30,555 bases of DNA from IMG/VR virus record IMGVR_UViG_3300027909_000363, positions 1 to 30,555 of that record; one strand, written 5' to 3'. The notes under the pieces were generated by a model. That model saw only the letters and a list, made by a program, of their open reading frames with translations, did no database searches and was not told the DNA's origin. Position numbers and translations under genes: made by a program. Source of the stretch: a virus. Numbering within the stretch: position 1 is the first letter of the stretch; every line of letters begins with the position of its first letter. Below, piece by piece: positions 7,434 to 14,439 of the stretch.

Positions 7434-7687
7434 CGGTTCTCCACTTCCGCGCGTAGCCGGACCCACATCGACATGTCGAGCAGCATCGCTCGGTACGCGG
7501 CCACGTCGCTGTCGTAGAGCGACATGCCTAGATGCCAGCACACGGAGACCAGGCCGGCGATGACCGCGAGCGGGTCTTCCGGTGCGTCCCGCTCCGCGGT
7601 AGCCGGATCGCCGTCCCAGTCGAGCCGCTCGACGAGCAGGTCGAGCGCTGCCAACTGCGCGGCCGTCGCCGCGTCCAAGTCGTTCAT
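7430..7687 (-). CDS. hypothetical protein, 85 aa
   Basis: The ATG at 7687 has GGAGGA six bases upstream and overlaps the preceding stop by 4 nt. The product is mostly helical (MNDLDAATAAQLAALDLLVE, then AVIAGLVSVCWHLGMSLYDS) and ends MWVRLRAEVENR. No family is recognised. It lies in a chain of overlapping tiny genes between the replication ATPase and HNH. Confidence 0.6.
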   Translation of the reverse strand: MNDLDAATAAQLAALDLLVERLDWDGDPATAERDAPEDPLAVIAGLVSVCWHLGMSLYDSDVAAYRAMLLDMSMWVRLRAEVENR

Positions 7688-7857
7688 CGCCGCTCCTCCA
7701 GCCTCCAGTGATGAAGGCACCGAACGTCGCCGGCGAGCCGCGGGCGGACGCAACTGTGTACGACGCAGCGGCGTTTCGGCGGGCCCGGCTCGACGTAGGG
7801 CTGTTCGCGGTTCGCACCTCGGCCGCGTCCACGTCCGCGCGAACCCCGGGCCGTCAC
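7684..7857 (-). CDS. small Cys/His-rich protein, 57 aa
   Basis: GTG at 7857 overlaps the preceding stop (GTGA) and its TGA overlaps the next ATG (ATGA), so it fills the gap between its neighbours exactly. The product is very basic at the N-terminus and then reads EPGPPKRRCVVHSCVRPRL, followed by CLHHWRLEERR. The C-x4-C and C-x-x-H pattern suggests one zinc-binding knuckle, as in many short actinophage proteins. The overlap on both ends and the motif are the evidence. The function is unknown. Confidence 0.6.
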   Translation of the reverse strand: MTARGSRGRGRGRGANREQPYVEPGPPKRRCVVHSCVRPRLAGDVRCLHHWRLEERR

Positions 7858-8219
7858 GACTCACTGTCCGTCCACGCGGACCGCCGCTGACGGTGGCGTA
7901 TGTGCTGCGCCTCGGCCATGGTGATCTGACCGTGCGTCGGCGAGAGGCACCGGTCCGGCTGGCCGCATTCACAGCGGTCGCCGGGAGCGTGCAGCGGACA
8001 CCCGGGGTGCGGGTAGGCAACCCCGGCCGCCGGTACGCCGACGTCGGCCGGGAGCACGCACAGGCCATCGCACGCCGGTGCCGGACGTCGTAGCGCCTCG
8101 CTATGCCGGCGGCAGATCAAGGTGCCGGCCTCGACCGCCTCGGCGCAGCCAGCCACCACGCACCGGCTCCCGGTCGAGGTGACCGGCCGGGGGCCGAGGC
8201 GGTTCGGGCGGCGGGTCAT
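7854..8219 (-). CDS. Cys-rich small protein, 121 aa
   Basis: The N-terminal 45 residues (RPNRLGPRPVTSTGSRCVVA, then GCAEAVEAGTLICRRHSEAL) are nearly identical to the 51-aa protein at 22324-22479 in element B: a C-x4-C then C-x2-H cluster typical of a small zinc knuckle. This copy adds a second Cys-rich half (CDGLCVLPADVG, CPLHAPGDRCECG, CLSP). It could be a DNA- or RNA-binding accessory protein of the replication module. The shared block shows the two elements exchange small genes. Confidence 0.65.
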   Translation of the reverse strand: MTRRPNRLGPRPVTSTGSRCVVAGCAEAVEAGTLICRRHSEALRRPAPACDGLCVLPADVGVPAAGVAYPHPGCPLHAPGDRCECGQPDRCLSPTHGQITMAEAQHIRHRQRRSAWTDSES

Positions 8220-8232
8220 GCCGTTCTCCGGT

Positions 8233-8348
8233 GGGACGACCTGACCTCGCCGGAGGTGGCCGTCCAGTGGTCGTCCCCCCTATAAGGGGGACGACCTGAC
8301 TGGAACCTCGTCCGGGACGAGCTGGGACGAGCTGGGACCGGGACGACG
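8233..8348. repeat. iteron-like GGGACGA repeats, possible replication origin
   Basis: Five direct copies of GGGACGA(C/G) start at 8233, 8288, 8314, 8324 and 8340. The first two are identical for 13 nt, the third and fourth overlap as GGGACGAGCTG, and the fifth is GGGACGACG. An inverted copy at 8270-8280 pairs with the second to form a perfect hairpin. The cluster occupies the gap just beyond the stop codon of the RepA-like ATPase gene. Short direct repeats beside a Rep gene are characteristic of iteron origins. I infer an origin, but no AT-rich unwinding region is evident beyond TATAA in the hairpin loop. Confidence 0.5.
8270..8295. terminator. perfect 10-bp hairpin after the RepA-like gene
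   Basis: Arms GTCGTCCCCC (8270-8279) and GGGGGACGAC (8286-8295) enclose CTATAA. Position after the ATPase gene and before the next minus-strand gene fits an intrinsic terminator or attenuator. Because its arms are iteron copies it may instead be part of an origin. Confidence 0.55.
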
Positions 8349-8349
8349 T

Positions 8350-9483
8350 TCACGACCGAACCCCCTCGTCGAAGCGCCTTACGAGCGTGTGTAGCCGCGC
8401 ACCTCGCGGTCCCGTCGCCACACTGACAAACCCTTCATCGAGAAGGGCGGCCAGCGCCTGCCGGATATAGGTCGACTTGCCGGTCACCCGGTCCTCGATG
8501 CCCTGCTTATTCAATGGCTCACCCGCCCGCTCCAGTGCTTCGGTGATCTTCTTCATCAGCGCCGTCGGTCTCGGCCTGGCGTCCCCGGTAACCGGGACGG
8601 AAAGGCTGGTCTCCACAAAGGACTCGTCATGGCTGACGATCTCCATCGTGGTGAGCCAGAACAGGCCCTCCCCGGCCGCTAGCGCGTTGCGCCGGAGCTG
8701 GCCGGGCCGGTCCTTCGCCACGTACACCGTCGACTTGCCGGTACGGCCGACACCGAACGGCACGCGGTTCTCCAGTACGTACGCCGCGCCGTTGATGCCG
8801 TTGAGCTTGTGCACGCCGCCGAGGGCGTACCGACCGCGTCCCTCGGCGCTTTTCGTCACGTGGTCCAGCGCCACCGACGCTGGCCCCTGCCCGGCGATCC
8901 AGCGCGGCAGCAGCCGGCCGAACCGGGCCACGTCGGAGTTGTCCTTCAACTCCAACCCGTGCAACGTCATGGCCTCGGTGACGCCGTCCTGGACGACGAG
9001 CGTCGGCCGGAGGTCGCCCAGCGCCTCCGCGAGGTCGTCCCGGTTACCGGGGACGGTCAGCGGGTCCTCGGGCCGGATGTAGGCGAACCGGTCGCGGATG
9101 TGCTCGACCAGCGCGCCGAGCGCCATCAGCCGGCCCACCACGCCGCCCTCGTCGTCCTCGAAGTCGAGGTACAGAGCGGCCTTGCCGGCGGCGAGCTCGT
9201 CGCGGACGGCGATCAGCGCGAACCACGTCTTGCCGGCCTCGGACTCGCTGGCGATGGAGTGCACCCGGCCCGGGTAGAACAGACCGGCGCCGTCGTCACG
9301 TCGTCCCACCGTGGGACGGGGTGTCACGTACCGGCCGGACAGGACGTCGTCCAGGTCCACCGGACGCCAGGTCCGGGGTACCCGCTCGGTGCGTTCCTCG
9401 TCCAGCTCGGCGAGGTACCGGGCGTCGGCGCACTTGAGGCAGTCGGCCGCCGGCTCGCCGTGCTCGCATCGGTCGTCGGTCAT
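8350..9483 (-). CDS. RepA-like AAA ATPase (replicative helicase/initiator)
   Basis: The 377-aa product has an N-terminal Cys cluster (CEHGEPAADCLKC). A RecA-fold ATPase follows, with Walker A SESEAGKTW (about 79-87), an acidic ALYLDFEDDEGG strand end (about 103-114), and TLVVQDGVTEAMTL as a second conserved strand. The C-terminal 70 residues look like a winged helix (ALERAGEPLNKQGIEDRVTG). This is the pattern of RepA/AAA_25 helicases of plasmids and actinophages. It would unwind DNA at the element's origin, and iteron-like repeats lie just beyond its stop. The start overlaps the end of the SprT-like gene by 4 nt. Confidence 0.85.
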   Translation of the reverse strand: MTDDRCEHGEPAADCLKCADARYLAELDEERTERVPRTWRPVDLDDVLSGRYVTPRPTVGRRDDGAGLFYPGRVHSIASESEAGKTWFALIAVRDELAAGKAALYLDFEDDEGGVVGRLMALGALVEHIRDRFAYIRPEDPLTVPGNRDDLAEALGDLRPTLVVQDGVTEAMTLHGLELKDNSDVARFGRLLPRWIAGQGPASVALDHVTKSAEGRGRYALGGVHKLNGINGAAYVLENRVPFGVGRTGKSTVYVAKDRPGQLRRNALAAGEGLFWLTTMEIVSHDESFVETSLSVPVTGDARPRPTALMKKITEALERAGEPLNKQGIEDRVTGKSTYIRQALAALLDEGFVSVATGPRGARLHTLVRRFDEGVRS

Positions 9484-10118
9484 GCGACACCGCCCGGTAC
9501 GCGTCCTGTGCCGGAGCAGTGTGGACAGTCCACCATGGACGTGTCCCCGGTATCAGGGACACGTGGACGGTAGGCACCCCGGTAGTAGTCCAGCGGCGTG
9601 ACACAGTGCGGCCACTGTGCAGCCAAGGGCAGGTTGGACCCGCCACGGTTACGGGGGACAACGGGCGCTAGCCCGAGCGCGTCACCGATTCGGTTCGCCA
9701 CCATGGCGAACATCGGCCCATGGCCGTGGTAGCTCGGTTCGGTCGTCCCGGTTACCTCGCGGTGGTACTGGTGGACCGCCTCGTGCATCAGCACGTCGAG
9801 CACGAACAGCCAGCGTCCCTGCAGGTCGCCGGACACCCGCGGATGCGTCCCCGACAACAGGGACGGCCGAATCCGTATCTCCAGCCGGGAGCCCCAAGAG
9901 GAGACCGGGCAGCACTGGCCGTACACGCTCGGCTTCGACGGTTCGGTCAGCGTGATGTACGGCTCGACCATCACCCCGGCGAAGTAGGTCTCGTTCACGT
10001 GCCGCCAGTGGTTGCGTAGACCGAGCAGCCTGGTCCGGTCCGGTTCCTCGGCGTGATGCTCGACCCAGGTCCAGTAGTCCATGCGGTGCGCCACGATCGG
10101 CTCTGCGAGTGTCGTCAC
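9480..10118 (-). CDS. SprT-like zinc metalloprotease
   Basis: From the GTG at 10118 (GTGA overlap with the previous stop) the 212-aa product has HEAVHQYH (His112, Glu113, His116) and, about 15 residues on, YHGHGPMF. This is the SprT/Spartan active-site arrangement: HExxH plus a third His. The C-terminus carries CPHCSGTGRV, a DnaJ-like CxxCxGxG half zinc-finger. SprT-like enzymes of eukaryotes remove proteins crosslinked to DNA. In this replication/recombination operon the protein could clear bound protein from element DNA or attack a host factor. The role is inference. Confidence 0.85.
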   Translation of the reverse strand: MTTLAEPIVAHRMDYWTWVEHHAEEPDRTRLLGLRNHWRHVNETYFAGVMVEPYITLTEPSKPSVYGQCCPVSSWGSRLEIRIRPSLLSGTHPRVSGDLQGRWLFVLDVLMHEAVHQYHREVTGTTEPSYHGHGPMFAMVANRIGDALGLAPVVPRNRGGSNLPLAAQWPHCVTPLDYYRGAYRPRVPDTGDTSMVDCPHCSGTGRVPGGVA

Positions 10119-10393
10119 GCGGCCACCCCGAATCGCTTCGAGCGGTGACCGGTACCGCGGTACTCGTACCCGTCCGGGTAGCCCAACCGCCGGTAGTTCT
10201 GCTCGGCCAGCCGCTCGAAGAGCCGCGTCCGCTCGGCGACCCGGTCCTCGTACGAGCGCCGGCCGACCGGGCGCCAGGCCGCTTCGAGTTCGGCGTGACC
10301 CTCGGCGATCCGGTGCCGTTCGTAGTACCGGCCGGCATCCCAGGAAAGCGCGGCGAGATAGGACACCTCGCGGTCCGTCCACTGGCGACTCAT
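10115..10393 (-). CDS. hypothetical protein, 92 aa
   Basis: The product starts MSRQWTDREVSYLAALSWDA and is rich in Arg, Glu and Tyr (YYERHRIAEGHAELEAAW, RLFERLAEQNYRRLGYPDG), so it is predicted to be helical. It overlaps both neighbours by 4 nt. No family is recognised. Its position between the Zn-ribbon and SprT-like proteins suggests a replication-module accessory role. Confidence 0.6.
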   Translation of the reverse strand: MSRQWTDREVSYLAALSWDAGRYYERHRIAEGHAELEAAWRPVGRRSYEDRVAERTRLFERLAEQNYRRLGYPDGYEYRGTGHRSKRFGVAA

Positions 10394-10653
10394 CCGGCAC
10401 CTCCCGCCCGGTAGCCGTGGATCCCCAGCACCGCGGCGCGGGCGTCGAGGTCGTCGACTCCGCGCAACGCCTTGACCGCGCTGACCCGCTTCGCCCACTC
10501 TTCCGGCGGCAGCTCGCACGGCGCCACCGGCTCGTAGTAGCCGCACCCGGCCGCGGTGCACTCGACGACCTCGGTCACCGCGCCGTCGAGGTCCTCGTCC
10601 GGACTGACGTCGAGCCGGAGCGGCCACGAGCAGCGCGGGCAGTACCGGCTCAT
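10390..10653 (-). CDS. small zinc-ribbon protein, 87 aa
   Basis: CPRC near the N-terminus (YCPRCSWPLRLDV) and VECTAAGCGYYEPV thirty residues on form a C-x2-C / C-x4-C ribbon. A helical C-terminal half contains WAKRVSAVKALRGVDDLDAR. It is coupled by 4-nt overlaps to the TOPRIM gene before it and the 92-aa gene after it. It is likely a nucleic-acid or protein adaptor. The specific function is unknown. Confidence 0.6.
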   Translation of the reverse strand: MSRYCPRCSWPLRLDVSPDEDLDGAVTEVVECTAAGCGYYEPVAPCELPPEEWAKRVSAVKALRGVDDLDARAAVLGIHGYRAGGAG

Positions 10654-12233
10654 GGCGCACCATCCGGTGGAGCGTGAGTCTTGGCCCGACGGTAGGCAGC
10701 CAGCTGATCGCGCCAGCCTCTACCGGAGTCGTAGAGCAGCGCCTCCCGGTCGACGTCCGGCTCCGCCGGTTCCGGTCGCTCCGGCAGCTCGGGGTCGAAG
10801 TCGTCGACGAGTCGACGAGCGCGTTCGGCCAACCCGTCGAGACGGTCCTGGTAGGGCGCGAGGTCCGCCAGCAACTCCGCCGCCAGGGCCTCGACGCGTT
10901 CCCGGATGGGCGCTTGCGCCTCCCGGAGTTCGGCGCCCAGCCCGTCGAGACGTTCCCGGAACGGTTCCTGGACGTCGACCAACTCGGAGGCGAGTAGGTC
11001 GAGTTCGTCCTGGTACCGCTCGCGGATCGTGTCGACCTCGGCCGCCAGATCGTCGAGGTTGGTGCATACGGCCGCGGTGCCGTCCTCCCACTGTGTGTCG
11101 ACCGCATCCCGCGCGGCCCGTTCGGCCCGATGGAGCGCCGATCGCAGGGACCGGTCTGTGTACGGCTCTGCGGCCCGGCGCACTAGGCGAGCGAGGACAC
11201 CCGGATGCAACGCCTCCAGTGCGTCCAGCTCGACCGCCCCCGTGCCGTTGCGGGCCTCGAAGCCCGCCGCACGCTTGTCGGTCTCTTTGATCGGGACGCG
11301 CGGCAACCGGTACTCGGCGACCTGATCGCGGGTGAGTACCAGCGGGTCCAGCGTGATCGGGACTTCCACCTTGAGCTGGTCGCGCCAGAACTGCGCCTGC
11401 CGGGCGACCGCCGTCGGCATGTGCTCGCCGGCCGGGTCGAAGTCGCTGACGTAGAGCACGTGTGCGGGCTTGTCGTGGCGCTCCGCCCGGCGCAGCAGGC
11501 TGACTGCAGCCGTAATCGACTGGTTGCCGACTCCGGTCACCAGATTGACGTTCAGCCCTCGGCACAGAGGGCCGAGGATGTCCTCCATCGTGGACTTCTC
11601 GACCCACACCTCCAGCAGCACCGGCTGGTCGTCGTCGTCGTAGTCGTACCCGGCAACCAGGCCGTCGGGCCGTGTCGGCACCGTCGGTCGGTCATCCCAC
11701 TGCACGCTCCATGGGTCGAAGGCTTGCAGCTTCCACCGGTCGATGGTGGGCATCCACAGCGTGCCGATCGTCGGCAGCGACCAGTCGGGCCGCCACCGTT
11801 CCCACCCCCACGACCAGGACGGCTCGACCGGCTCGCTGCGAGGCTGGCGGTTGATGACCGGATCCGGGTTGCGGCGGTCGACGAACGCCTCGGCGTCGAC
11901 CAGTCCGAGGATCCGCGCGGACGCGGCCGCGTTGCAGAGGCCCGTCCAACAGGTCTCCGTGTTCTCGTATGGCAAGCCATGAGAGGTCAGTGATCCGGTG
12001 GAAAGCACCTGATAGTGGGCACGCCGGAGATGGATGCCGCGGGTGTACCCGAAGCGCTGCCACAGGTCGGCGAACCACTCCGCGGCGCGGAGGTGCGCCG
12101 CGGTGCCCTTATAGAACGGGTCGTTATCCGGCGCCAGGGCCAGCAGCTCGCGCACGTTGCGCAGCCCGAGTTCCCGGACGGCCGCCTTGTGCTCCTCCGG
12201 ACCGCGGGGGTTCCTGCTTGGTTCTGCGTTCAC
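10650..12233 (-). CDS. TOPRIM-domain protein with C-terminal coiled coil
   Basis: In the 527-aa product, VWVEKSTMEDIL (Glu212) and, 50 residues on, LYVSDFDPAGEHM (Asp264, Asp266) are the Glu and DxD motifs of a TOPRIM fold. The intervening GVGNQSITAAVSLLRRAE and downstream basic region fit TOPRIM enzymes acting on DNA ends, such as topoisomerase VI A/Spo11-like or OLD-like proteins. The N-terminal 130 residues (RYxxRG-like YTRGIHLRRAHYQVLSTG) may be the winged-helix partner domain. Residues about 385-490 are a long heptad-like coiled coil. It sits between an ERF annealing protein and SprT-like protease. A nuclease or topoisomerase role in replication or recombination is likely. Which one cannot be decided here. 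Confidence 0.75.
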   Translation of the reverse strand: MNAEPSRNPRGPEEHKAAVRELGLRNVRELLALAPDNDPFYKGTAAHLRAAEWFADLWQRFGYTRGIHLRRAHYQVLSTGSLTSHGLPYENTETCWTGLCNAAASARILGLVDAEAFVDRRNPDPVINRQPRSEPVEPSWSWGWERWRPDWSLPTIGTLWMPTIDRWKLQAFDPWSVQWDDRPTVPTRPDGLVAGYDYDDDDQPVLLEVWVEKSTMEDILGPLCRGLNVNLVTGVGNQSITAAVSLLRRAERHDKPAHVLYVSDFDPAGEHMPTAVARQAQFWRDQLKVEVPITLDPLVLTRDQVAEYRLPRVPIKETDKRAAGFEARNGTGAVELDALEALHPGVLARLVRRAAEPYTDRSLRSALHRAERAARDAVDTQWEDGTAAVCTNLDDLAAEVDTIRERYQDELDLLASELVDVQEPFRERLDGLGAELREAQAPIRERVEALAAELLADLAPYQDRLDGLAERARRLVDDFDPELPERPEPAEPDVDREALLYDSGRGWRDQLAAYRRAKTHAPPDGAP

Positions 12234-12406
12234 CGGTCACCTCGGCAGTCCGGCCCCTGCGGCACGTTCCTGTGGTGCGGGTTGCCGCAGCCCTCGGTGA
12301 CGCAGAAGAGGCTCCCGGCCGCGAACCGGCAGCTCTCGTGCTTGTCGGCGCAGAGCGGGCAGTCGCGCCGCTCGTACTCGATCCAGCCGCGCCGGGTCTC
12401 GGTCAT
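12230..12406 (-). CDS. small Cys-rich protein, 58 aa
   Basis: ATG at 12406 and TGA at 12230-12232 overlap the ERF gene stop and the TOPRIM gene start by 4 nt each. The product MTETRRGWIEYERRD continues CPLCADKHESCRF and FCVTEGCGNPHH, giving two Cys pairs for one zinc ribbon. It fills the gap between two confident genes exactly. The function is unknown. Confidence 0.65.
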   Translation of the reverse strand: MTETRRGWIEYERRDCPLCADKHESCRFAAGSLFCVTEGCGNPHHRNVPQGPDCRGDR

Positions 12407-13152
12407 GCGACACCGCCCGGCGTCTCCTCGTGCGGCTCCGCGAGCGCCTGCTGGAGCAGGTCGATCGCGATGCCGGCCTCGTCGACCGTGAGCGACTTGG
12501 TGGTGGTGACCGGGCGGCTGAGCTTTGACGAGAGGTAGGGGAGGTAGTCCTCGCGCTTGGGCATGCCGGCGTCGGTGAGCAGCTTGTGCAGCAGCTTGCC
12601 CTGCTGGTCGGTGATCAGCCGCGGTTCGTCCGACTGACCAGTGCGGCGCGCCGGTCGCTTGCGTGGCTCACTCTCGACCGCGGGGCGCGTCGCCACGGCA
12701 TCGTCGTCGTCGTCCTCGGACACGGCGCCGACCGCGGACATCAAGCTGTAGCGGCGTGCGTAGCTGATGATGCTGCCGGTCAACTGCGGCGCGGCGTTCG
12801 CCGGCAGCGGGAAGTCTCCGCCGCGCTCTTCGCCGCTGGCCGGGTGGACCAGGGCGTACCGCAGGACGAAATGCCCGTCCTCGCGCAGCGTCGGGTACGC
12901 CGTGAACGCCAGCCCGACCTCGGTCATCCCCGGGTACAGCGCCCGGGTCACCTGGGCCAGGTTGGCGTAGGAGTAGGTGTACTTCCCGCGCTGCGACTCG
13001 ACGACCGCCCGCTCGCTCTTCTCGATGCGGGGCAGGCGCGCCTGTAGCGCCACCAGGGCAGCGGCGAGACTCTCGAGACTCTGCGGTACCCTCGGGGTGT
13101 CGGTGTTGCTGGGGCCGCCCTCTCGGGGGCGGCTTTGGTCTGTCTGGCTCAC
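12403..13152 (-). CDS. ERF-family single-strand annealing protein
   Basis: The 249-aa product carries the ERF-type pattern: KYTYSYANLAQVTRALYPGM, EVGLAFTAYPT, then GSIISYARRYSLMSAVGAVS followed by an acidic EDDDDDA run. These proteins of phage P22 Erf type promote annealing of single strands for recombination or circularisation. The C-terminal 75 residues (ITDQQGKLLHKLLTDAGMPK and onward) form a separate helical domain seen in many phage annealing proteins. It starts with a 4-nt overlap after the 77-aa gene and is early in the operon. Element B uses a different annealing family at the same place. Confidence 0.9.
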   Translation of the reverse strand: MSQTDQSRPREGGPSNTDTPRVPQSLESLAAALVALQARLPRIEKSERAVVESQRGKYTYSYANLAQVTRALYPGMTEVGLAFTAYPTLREDGHFVLRYALVHPASGEERGGDFPLPANAAPQLTGSIISYARRYSLMSAVGAVSEDDDDDAVATRPAVESEPRKRPARRTGQSDEPRLITDQQGKLLHKLLTDAGMPKREDYLPYLSSKLSRPVTTTKSLTVDEAGIAIDLLQQALAEPHEETPGGVA

Positions 13153-13382
13153 GCCGCCGCACCGCCCCCCGCGGGCGGGACCAGCAGGGCGGCCAGCCGC
13201 TCGGCCTGGCCAGGCTCGAACGGCCCAAGCTCGTCAACGATGCGCCGGACACGGTCTTCGGCGACCGCGTTGCGGAGGTCGCGCCTAGCTCGCTCGATCT
13301 GCTCGGCGGTACCGCCGTCGCGGATCAGTAGTCCGAGCCTGCCGCGGGCAGGGTGGGATGTAGTCGTAGTCGACTTCGCCAC
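13149..13382 (-). CDS. small helical protein, first gene of the element A early operon, 77 aa
   Basis: GTG at 13382 starts a product ending LGPFEPGQAERLAALLVPPA. The end matches the 65-aa protein at 17818-18015 (EQRARLAALLAPPA), which holds the same first position in element B. The middle (IERARRDLRNAVAEDRVRRI) is a basic helix. GGAG lies eight bases upstream. The start codon lies inside a stable inverted repeat (13375-13425), so translation may be regulated. The family is widespread in actinobacterial mobile elements, but its function is unknown to me. Confidence 0.7.
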   Translation of the reverse strand: MAKSTTTTSHPARGRLGLLIRDGGTAEQIERARRDLRNAVAEDRVRRIVDELGPFEPGQAERLAALLVPPAGGGAAA

Positions 13383-13425
13383 GGGTTATCTCCGGGTATG
13401 CGAAAAACCCAGAGCCCGTGGCGAA
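13375..13425 (-). promoter_or_regulatory. 11-bp inverted repeat masking the start codon of the first early gene
   Basis: On the minus strand TTCGCCACGGG (13425-13415) is followed by a 29-nt loop and CCCGTGGCGAA (13385-13375). The second arm contains the GTG start and next two codons of the 77-aa gene. The loop holds its ribosome-binding sequence (CCGGAG) and a further GGGTT/AACCC pairing. A transcript starting upstream would fold so that the start is hidden. This suggests translational control or an RNA switch, which is inference from the pairing. Confidence 0.55.
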
Positions 13426-13480
13426 GGACATGAGGCTCTCTGACGTGCCGGCCATCGGTGCGCGGCTGACGCAGTCGATG

Positions 13481-13783
13481 CTACAGCTTCAGCCGTGCCA
13501 GTCGGGACAGGTCGATCGCGACACGCTGACGCGTGCGCGCGGACTCGGCCAGCAGCGTGGCCAGCATCTTGCGGTACCGGCCCGCGCGGATCCGCGGCTT
13601 GCGGATGCACCGGCGGCAGTCGTATTCGATGTACACCCCCGGCAGCGCCAAGGTCGCCGTGAGCATCCGGTCGACCGTGGTTGAGTCGTCGACCACCCAG
13701 GTTTGTAGGATCCACTCCCGGTGCTGACCATCGTCGGTGCAGTACAGCACGATCGAGCGGCGGTCCGTCGTCACGGTCGTCAC
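13481..13783 (-). CDS. hypothetical protein, 100 aa
   Basis: The product begins MTTVTTDRRSIVLYCTDDGQ with beta-like alternation. Its middle has YDCRRCIRKPRIRAGRYRKM, a C-x2-C beside a very basic stretch, and it ends ARTRQRVAIDLSRLARLKL. It overlaps the preceding 63-aa gene by 4 nt, so it belongs to the right-end cassette. The cassette of element B lacks it. A nucleic-acid-binding role is plausible from the charge, but no family is recognised. Confidence 0.6.
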   Translation of the reverse strand: MTTVTTDRRSIVLYCTDDGQHREWILQTWVVDDSTTVDRMLTATLALPGVYIEYDCRRCIRKPRIRAGRYRKMLATLLAESARTRQRVAIDLSRLARLKL

Positions 13784-13971
13784 GACGCCTCCTCGGTTTC
13801 GAGTACCTGGAGGATCTGAGCGCGGAGCCGGTCCGCGTCCTGGGTACGGCCGTCCGTCAGCGCCGCGCTGAACGCGACCAGCAGCCTGACCTCCCGCGAA
13901 CGCCTGAGCGCGCGATGCTCGCCGATCTCCACCCCAAGATCAAAGATCATGATGGCCTCGTCCTCGGTCAT
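13780..13971 (-). CDS. conserved cassette protein 3, 63 aa (element A)
   Basis: MTEDEAIMIFDLGVEIGE, then HRALRRSREVRLLVAFSAAL and a helical tail. It has a clear homologue in element B at 29915-30109. The acidic start and basic helix could form a small helix bundle. It overlaps both neighbours by 4 nt. Conservation at the same end of two otherwise rearranged elements suggests a role tied to that end, for example control of excision, which is inference. Confidence 0.7.
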   Translation of the reverse strand: MTEDEAIMIFDLGVEIGEHRALRRSREVRLLVAFSAALTDGRTQDADRLRAQILQVLETEEAS

Positions 13972-14195
13972 GCTGCCGCCTCCTGTGCCCAGCCCAAGAT
14001 CAGCTCTTGCGCAGCGACCTCGGACAGGCCGCTGACGTACCGGTGCCGCCGCCCCAGCCGCTCGGCGATCCAGATCTCGCCACCGGCTGCCCGGGTCGCC
14101 TTCGCGACCAAGGTGCCGTCCACGTAGGCCAGGAGCTGGCCTGCCCACTCCCGGCCGAGGTTGTCCCGACCGCGCACCACGCGAACCTCAGCCAC
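13968..14195 (-). CDS. conserved cassette protein 2, 75 aa (element A)
   Basis: GTG at 14195 overlaps the stop of the preceding gene by 8 nt. The product VAEVRVVRGRDNLGREWAGQ has a beta-rich first half (LLAYVDGTLVAKA), then basic ERLGRRHRYVSGLSEV and a helical end. The homologue at 30106-30336 keeps the two ends (GLSE..A.ELL..WA.EAA) but is strongly diverged in the middle. The function is unknown. Confidence 0.65.
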   Translation of the reverse strand: MAEVRVVRGRDNLGREWAGQLLAYVDGTLVAKATRAAGGEIWIAERLGRRHRYVSGLSEVAAQELILGWAQEAAA

Positions 14196-14439
14196 TGCGA
14201 CGCCCCAACCACGCGGCACCGCTGCGGGTCTGCCGATCGAGAGTCGAGAGCAGCACCCGCGGGCCGGGCGGGGCGAAGTGGTTGAGCACCTCGACGCGCT
14301 GCTCCGGGGTGAGGTCGCCGACGTGGGCGTACAGACCGAGCAAGGTCGCGGCGGTGCGGCGGCAGTCGACGCGGAAGTGCGCGAGCGCCTCGACCGCGCG
14401 GACCACGGCGTCAGACGTTGATGGTGAAGAATGCTCCAC
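14188..14439 (-). CDS. conserved cassette protein 1, 83 aa (element A)
   Basis: GTG at 14439 follows AGGAGGGGCT, a strong ribosome-binding site. The product is helical (VVRAVEALAHFRVDCRRTAA, LGLYAHVGDLTPEQRVEVL) and ends WLGRRSG. Its DNA from 14188 to 14414 differs at only three positions from 30329-30555. Adjacent genes are far more diverged. It is the first gene of the minus-strand cassette, transcribed from the palindrome-rich region shared with the plus-strand HTH gene. Confidence 0.75.
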   Translation of the reverse strand: MEHSSPSTSDAVVRAVEALAHFRVDCRRTAATLLGLYAHVGDLTPEQRVEVLNHFAPPGPRVLLSTLDRQTRSGAAWLGRRSG

